Positions 59,697 to 64,000 of a stretch of 64,000 bases of DNA are shown in pieces (within the stretch, counting starts at the first letter, position 1; the number at the start of each line of letters is the position of its first letter). A program made the translations under genes and the position numbers. The DNA lies in contig JAZHPA010000001.1 in the NCBI GenBank assembly GCA_051024685.1, positions 1 through 64,000 of the forward strand. Direction: 5' to 3'. This DNA comes from UBA12545 sp051024685. Lineage in GTDB: Bacteria; Bacillota; DSM-521; Neomoorellales; Neomoorellaceae. The notes under the pieces were generated by a model. The model worked only from the letters and a program-made list of their open reading frames with translations. It did no database searches and was not told where the DNA came from.

Positions 59697-60809
59697 TTAC
59701 AACAGCCGCCAGGGTTCCCTTTCTTTTTGGGCTTCCAGTACCATAACTTCCCGTTCCTGCAGTTCTTCCTGCAGGTAAGCAACCAGGGCGGGAACGATAA
59801 CCCTTTCAGTAGCAAAATGGCCCGCATCGATAACCGCCAGTCCTAATTCCAGAGCCCGCCTGGCTTCGTGATATTTAAGATCCCCTGTAACCAGCACCTC
59901 GGCTCCCTTGGCCAGGGCATTCTCCATAACCTCGCTCCCGGCCCCCCCGCAAACAGCCACCTGCCTTATTTTGCGGTCGGGATCGCCGACCACTGCCACC
60001 CTCTCACACCCCAGTTCTCTTTTAACCATCAGGGCCCACTCGTGGAGGCTCACTGCTTGCGGAAGCCGGCCCAGGCGTCCAATCCCCTGAGCCGGGCCCT
60101 CGTTGGCCAGGGGGTAAACATCATAAGCCACCTCTTCATAAGGATGGGCCTTCATTAACGCCTGTAAGACTTCAGGTAATCGTTCCCGGGGTAAAATGGT
60201 TTCCAAACGGTATTCTCTTACTTCTTCCAGTTTGCCCTGTTGACCGATGTAGGGGGAAGTACCGGCCAGCGGCAGAAAAGTCCCCGTGCCGGGAGTACGG
60301 AAGGTGCAATGGGAGTAGTTACCTATCCATCCTGCTCCCGCCGCTCCCAGGGCCTCCCTTACCCGGCCTTCAGCTTCCTCCGGTACAAAGGTCACCAGTT
60401 TATAATATTTTTCCCGGCAGGTAGGCATAAGTATTTCTATGTTTTCTAACCCCAGCCTAACTGCCAAGTGATAACTCACACCCAGGTTGGCCGAGTCAAG
60501 ATTAGTATGGGCACTATAGACCATAATATCCCCTTGCACCAGGCGCCGGACCAGGGCCCCGGAGCTGCGATCAAAGCGCAAATGCTTCCACGGCCGGAAA
60601 AAAAGGGGATGGTGGCTAATAATCAGATTGGCACCGCGAGCGGCAGCTTCCTCCACTACTTCATGGGTCACGTCAAGGGCCACGAGGACCCTCCGCACTT
60701 CCCTCTCCGGGTCACCCAGTAACAGGCCCACATTGTCCCATTCGGCAGCTAACTCCGGCGGTGCCAAAGATTCCATAACGGCTATGATTTCCCGGCAGGT
60801 GGCAGGCAT
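59697..60809 (-). CDS. Nif3-like dinuclear metal-centre protein (YqfO family)
   Basis: A 370-residue protein of the Nif3/YqfO group, with the central domain insertion seen in Firmicute members. AEWDNVGLLLGDPEREVRRV and NLIISHHPLFFRPWKHLRFD carry the metal-binding His residues, and HTNLDSANLGVSYHLAVRLG and GDLKYHEARRALELGLAVID, then AGHFATER, complete the site. Its biological role is debated (GTP cyclohydrolase 1 type 2 annotations are unproven). It overlaps trmK by 28 bp, the usual sigA-trmK-nif3 neighbourhood. Confidence 0.9.
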   Translation of the reverse strand: MPATCREIIAVMESLAPPELAAEWDNVGLLLGDPEREVRRVLVALDVTHEVVEEAAARGANLIISHHPLFFRPWKHLRFDRSSGALVRRLVQGDIMVYSAHTNLDSANLGVSYHLAVRLGLENIEILMPTCREKYYKLVTFVPEEAEGRVREALGAAGAGWIGNYSHCTFRTPGTGTFLPLAGTSPYIGQQGKLEEVREYRLETILPRERLPEVLQALMKAHPYEEVAYDVYPLANEGPAQGIGRLGRLPQAVSLHEWALMVKRELGCERVAVVGDPDRKIRQVAVCGGAGSEVMENALAKGAEVLVTGDLKYHEARRALELGLAVIDAGHFATERVIVPALVAYLQEELQEREVMVLEAQKEREPWRLL

Positions 60810-61453
60810 GTCATGACCTCCTGTAAAGCTCGGATCTTTTCATCTATTTCACGGCGGCGGGCAACTGTTTCCGGCCGCCGGCTTTGGGCTAGTCCTTCCC
60901 GCACCCGTTGCAGCTGCTGGAGGCGGCCGGTCAGGTAACCGGCCAGTAGGGGGTGGCCTTTAGCCACTAGCAGAGGGCCAACCTCCCACTCCCACCAGCT
61001 GAAGGAGGGGTTGGACCCGGGCTCCCAGGCCAGGAGGACATAATACCTCCCCCTATCCCAAATGAGGTCCTCGTCCACCAGCCGCCAGCCCGTGTCTCCC
61101 AGCCAGCGCCTTAAATCTCCCTCCTGGCCCTGAGGCTGAAGGATTAAGTGCTGGACGGTGTTTAGTATTTCCGGAGAGGCGGAAAGTATAGCCCGCATGG
61201 TGCTGCATCCCAGGCCGGCCATGGTAATTACCTGTACCTCCCCGGGCTTCAAGGGTTTAAGACCCCATCCCAGGCGGATATCGATCCGGTGGCTCAGGCC
61301 TGCGGCGGCCACGTTGGACAGGGCATTTTGATAGGGCCCATAGCGGCTTTCCACCCCCACGGCCCGGGGTGAGTACCCCTTCCCAACCAGATAAATGGGC
61401 AGGTAGGCGTGATCCGTCCCAATGTCAGCCAGCGCCTTTCCCTCCGGCACCAT
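60782..61453 (-). CDS. trmK: tRNA (adenine22-N1)-methyltransferase TrmK
   Basis: SAM-dependent methylation of A22 in tRNA. The class-I motif VPEGKALADIGTDHAYLPIY is at the start, and IDIRLGWGLKPLKPGEVQVI then TMAGLGCSTMRAIL is the catalytic loop. I list ATG 61453 (AAGGTG upstream), but the same frame upstream still reads LSPRLQGVAA, the usual N-terminus of TrmK, with no ATG/GTG/TTG before a stop. The true start may be a rare codon, or the 5' end may be altered. It sits between tRNA genes and nif3. Confidence 0.88.
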   Translation of the reverse strand: MVPEGKALADIGTDHAYLPIYLVGKGYSPRAVGVESRYGPYQNALSNVAAAGLSHRIDIRLGWGLKPLKPGEVQVITMAGLGCSTMRAILSASPEILNTVQHLILQPQGQEGDLRRWLGDTGWRLVDEDLIWDRGRYYVLLAWEPGSNPSFSWWEWEVGPLLVAKGHPLLAGYLTGRLQQLQRVREGLAQSRRPETVARRREIDEKIRALQEVMTCLPPAGKS

Positions 61454-61556
61454 AGCGGCTACACCTTGCAGCCGGGGAGAAAGCCCTGAATTAAAAAAGG
61501 CCAGCAGTCACGGCCACCTCCCGACCTCCGACTCTGACCTTCCCGTAGTCTTCAAT

Positions 61557-61631
<75 letters not shown>

Positions 61632-61634
61632 GTT

Positions 61635-61709
61635 TGGCTCCCCGGGCAGGACTCGAACCTGCAACCACTCGGTTAACAGCCGAGCGCTCTACCATTGAGC
61701 TACCGAGGA
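61635..61709 (-). tRNA. tRNA-Asn (GTT)
   Basis: Leftward. Acceptor TCCTCGG pairs with CCGGGGA (one G.T); D-arm GCTCAATGGTAGAGC; anticodon loop CTGTTAA; T-arm GCAGG-TTCGAGT-CCTGC; encoded CCA end. It is three bases upstream of tRNA-Met, so the two are co-transcribed. Confidence 0.95.
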
Positions 61710-61766
61710 ACACCACTGTAACTAATTATATGACAAACTCCGCCTCCGGTCAACCCCCAGGCGGCT

Positions 61767-62858
61767 CTATTCAAGGTAATCCTTCAACTTCTTGCTGCGG
61801 CTGGGATGGCGCAGCTTGCGCAAAGCCTTGGCCTCAATCTGGCGTATACGTTCCCGGGTAACGCCAAATTCCTGACCCACTTCTTCCAGGGTACGGGAAC
61901 GACCGTCTTCCAGGCCGAAGCGCAGGCGCAAAACTTTCCTTTCCCTGGGCGTCAAGGAGTCCAGCACTTCCTCCAGTTGTTCCCGCAACAGCATAAAGGA
62001 CGCAGCATCGGCCGGAGCTAGGGCATCCTCATCCTCAATAAAATCTCCCAGATGGCTGTCCTCCTCTTCACCGATGGGGGTTTCCAGGGAAACAGGTTCC
62101 TGGGCAATCTTCATGATCTCCCGTACCCGTTCTACAGGGATATCCATCTCTTTGGCTATCTCTTCGGGTGTGGGCTCCCGCCCCAGCTCCTGCAGCAGAT
62201 TGCGGGATACGCGGATTAATTTGTTTATGGTTTCCACCATATGCACGGGAATCCGGATGGTACGCGCCTGATCGGCAATAGCGCGGGTAATCGCCTGTCG
62301 TATCCACCACGTGGCGTAAGTGCTGAACTTGTACCCTTTCCGCCAATCAAATTTTTCCACCGCTTTAATGAGGCCGAGATTGCCTTCCTGGATGAGGTCT
62401 AAAAAGAGCATACCCCGCCCTACATAGCGCTTGGCAATGCTCACCACCAGGCGCAGGTTGGCCTCCGCCAGCCTTCTTTTGGCCTCTTCGTCTCCCTGTT
62501 CCATACGCTTGGCCAGCTCGATTTCTTCTTCAGGGGTCAAAAGGGGGATACGGCCGATTTCCTTCAAGTACATGCGTACGGGATCATCTATTCCTACCCC
62601 CTCGGGGATGGAAAGATCCACATCCCCCTCCGCCGGGGCCCCGTCGTCTCTCTCAAGGACTTCCAGTTCGGACATCTCCGGTATGACATCGATACCCAGG
62701 TGGTTCAGCTGTTCATAAATATCATCAATTTGTTCGGGGGTCAGTTCTATTCCCTGAAGGCTGTCCATGATTTCCCGGTAAGTCAGAGAGCCCCGCTCTT
62801 TGCCTTTTTCAATGAGTTCTTTAATCATCTCTTGCCTCTTTTGTTCCTCTCCCCTCAC
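61767..62858 (-). CDS. sigA: Housekeeping RNA polymerase sigma factor
   Basis: The main sigma-70 factor, 363 residues, as in Firmicutes (short non-conserved region). Region 1.1 is at the N-terminus. Region 1.2 starts at DDPVRMYLKEIGRIPLLTPE. Region 2 has GNLGLIKAVEKFDWRKGYKF and STYATWWIRQAITRAIADQA (-10 recognition). Region 4.2 has LEEVGQEFGVTRERIRQIEA (-35 recognition). The GTG at 62858 overlaps dnaG by 38 bp; an ATG at 62828 is an alternative. dnaG-sigA is the conserved macromolecular-synthesis pair. Confidence 0.96.
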   Translation of the reverse strand: MRGEEQKRQEMIKELIEKGKERGSLTYREIMDSLQGIELTPEQIDDIYEQLNHLGIDVIPEMSELEVLERDDGAPAEGDVDLSIPEGVGIDDPVRMYLKEIGRIPLLTPEEEIELAKRMEQGDEEAKRRLAEANLRLVVSIAKRYVGRGMLFLDLIQEGNLGLIKAVEKFDWRKGYKFSTYATWWIRQAITRAIADQARTIRIPVHMVETINKLIRVSRNLLQELGREPTPEEIAKEMDIPVERVREIMKIAQEPVSLETPIGEEEDSHLGDFIEDEDALAPADAASFMLLREQLEEVLDSLTPRERKVLRLRFGLEDGRSRTLEEVGQEFGVTRERIRQIEAKALRKLRHPSRSKKLKDYLE

Positions 62859-64000
62859 GAAAACTCCCCCCTTCCTGCTTGCAAAATTTTATCTCTCTAG
62901 CCAAGGCCAGGATTTTAGCTTGTAAAGTTTTTACTTGTTCCCCCTGCCCCCTCGCTTCGGCAGCGGCTAGCTCTCGCTGGTACGTCTGTATCTCTTCCTG
63001 CAGTTTCTGTAACCGGACGGCTTGAATGGCCCGCTCCAAGGCTTCAGAATTAAAGGGCTCCCCTTCTGCTTCCAGAGCTAACCGCGCCAGGTAAGGTTGG
63101 ACTTCAGGCTCCAACCTTTTGAGCAGTTCTTTCTGGAGGACTTCCCCCTCCAAACCGGGGTCTGTTTCCCTGAGCTCCCTCGCGGCTCCGGCTATAGCCT
63201 TCGCCGGAGACAAGCGCCAGAAATCTGGTCCCAGGGCTGCCTCGATCCGGTGGGCCAGGTCTGCTTCAGTTATATAAGCAGCTAAGAGAAACACCTCCGG
63301 CCCGCTGAAGGTTATTTTAGCCGCTTTAGGGGCTTCATTCCTAGTATACCTGCTTTTTCCGAGGTTATCCTGCTTAAGTTTAAATTTTTGTATCTCCTGG
63401 TAGATGGCGACTTCCGATTGCCCGGTACGGCGACTGAGTAACCGCACATAGGCCTCCCTTTCGACGGCATTCTCCACTTCTGCCAGGTAAGGCACCACCT
63501 CATTGACGGCGGCTATGCATTCTTCGGGGTCGGATAGATTATGGCCGCTGACCGCCTGCTCGATAAGAAATTCCAGCCAAGGCAGGGCGTCTCTTATAAG
63601 CTCTTGAAAGGCCGACCCTCCTCTAGCTTGCAAAAACTCATCGGGGTCCTTCCCCTCAGGCAAGAGCAGGATCCTTACTTTTAAACCTATCCCGCCGAGG
63701 ACGCTTAATCCCCTTAGGGCCGCCGATCTCCCCGCAACATCGGCGTCATAAGCAATGACCACTTCCGAAGCATACCGCTTCAACTCCCTAGCCTGTTCTG
63801 GAGTTAAGGCGGTGCCCAGGGTGGCCACCACGTTGTCCACCCCGTGTTGCCAGGCGGCAATGGCATCCATATACCCTTCCACCACCACCGCCCTGCCCTG
63901 GCGCCGTATCCCCGGCAAGGCCAGGTGTAACCCGTAGAGATGTCGACCCTTTTGAAAAAGCAGGGTCTCGGGAGTGTTTAAATATTTGGGCTCCCCGTTA
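62821..64000 (-). CDS. dnaG: DNA primase (3' part; runs off the window)
   Basis: Synthesises RNA primers at the replication fork. The window holds the C-terminal ~390 residues, entering the frame at 64000 with NGEPKYLNTPETLLFQKGRH. The TOPRIM domain has GRAVVVEGYMDAIAAWQHGV (catalytic Glu) and VVIAYDADVAGRSAALRGL (the Asp-x-Asp metal site). The C-terminal helicase-binding domain follows, with a long coiled-coil end (QKLQEEIQTYQRELAAAEAR). The zinc-finger N-terminus lies outside the window. Confidence 0.95.
   Translation of the reverse strand, partial: NGEPKYLNTPETLLFQKGRHLYGLHLALPGIRRQGRAVVVEGYMDAIAAWQHGVDNVVATLGTALTPEQARELKRYASEVVIAYDADVAGRSAALRGLSVLGGIGLKVRILLLPEGKDPDEFLQARGGSAFQELIRDALPWLEFLIEQAVSGHNLSDPEECIAAVNEVVPYLAEVENAVEREAYVRLLSRRTGQSEVAIYQEIQKFKLKQDNLGKSRYTRNEAPKAAKITFSGPEVFLLAAYITEADLAHRIEAALGPDFWRLSPAKAIAGAARELRETDPGLEGEVLQKELLKRLEPEVQPYLARLALEAEGEPFNSEALERAIQAVRLQKLQEEIQTYQRELAAAEARGQGEQVKTLQAKILALAREIKFCKQEGGSFREGRGTKEARDD

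Overview
The window looks like chromosome from an anaerobic, endospore-forming, probably thermophilic clostridial Firmicute of the Moorella / Thermanaeromonas type. This is inferred from gene content (Ger-type germination receptor, sigA-trmK-nif3 gene order, tungsten-type aldehyde:ferredoxin oxidoreductases, 2-oxoacid:ferredoxin oxidoreductase) and moderately GC-rich DNA. No rRNA is present to confirm it.

Layout. 0-16 kb: xanthine phosphoribosyltransferase, a split germination-receptor locus (A and C subunits leftward, B subunit rightward), a DNA glycosylase, an EamA exporter, a three-gene polar amino-acid ABC importer, an envelope-stress operon (SHOCT protein, HtpX, PspAB, PspA, PspAA), an LD-carboxypeptidase and a secreted CAP-domain protein. 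16-33 kb (module A, all leftward): class-V aminotransferase, IclR regulator, DUF917 protein, BmpA-type ABC importer (two permeases, lipoprotein, ATPase), two polyferredoxins, an FAD oxidoreductase, a W-type AOR, a MoaD/ThiS protein, a DapA-type aldolase, a class-I aminotransferase, a PfkB kinase and a KDPG-type aldolase. 33-50 kb (module B, all leftward apart from one LysM gene): KDPG aldolase, 2-keto-3-deoxygalactonokinase, class-V aminotransferase, flavoprotein, polyferredoxin, AOR, DUF917, MoaD, a NicX/aminopeptidase-like protein, alanine dehydrogenase, leucine-type dehydrogenase, four-subunit 2-oxoacid:ferredoxin oxidoreductase and butyrate kinase. 50-59 kb: an accessory region full of broken genes (IS256-type transposase, tyrosine recombinase, GalE-like epimerase, glycosyltransferase and sugar-transferase remnants, glucoamylase and beta-CASP fragments) among a few intact genes (PD-(D/E)XK nuclease, pRiA4b ORF-3 protein, orphan FliD-like protein, TPR/copper-amine-oxidase-domain protein). 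59-64 kb: RNase P RNA, Nif3, TrmK, tRNA-Met, tRNA-Asn, the housekeeping sigma factor and the 3' part of dnaG.

The two most interesting signals are these. (1) Modules A and B share a set of families (class-V aminotransferase, DUF917, AOR, MoaD-like carrier, polyferredoxin, KDPG aldolase, sugar-acid kinase) and look like two versions of one uncharacterised amino-compound/sugar-acid oxidation pathway; module A also has what looks like an AorABC-type NAD-linked electron-transfer set. (2) A roughly 255-bp snap-back repeat is present in four copies (97-347, 10288-10546, 15934-16185, 47503-47753) plus a probable fragment near 14600. It has related ends, an invariant core and stems kept by paired base changes, and several copies sit beside gene debris. 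It behaves like a non-autonomous mobile element or a structured-RNA repeat.

In module B the likely energy logic is amino acid to 2-oxoacid (alanine and leucine-type dehydrogenases), then to acyl-CoA with reduced ferredoxin (Vor-type enzyme), with butyrate kinase making ATP at the end. No phosphotransbutyrylase gene is visible here. All functions are assigned by reading the protein sequences; no searches were run.
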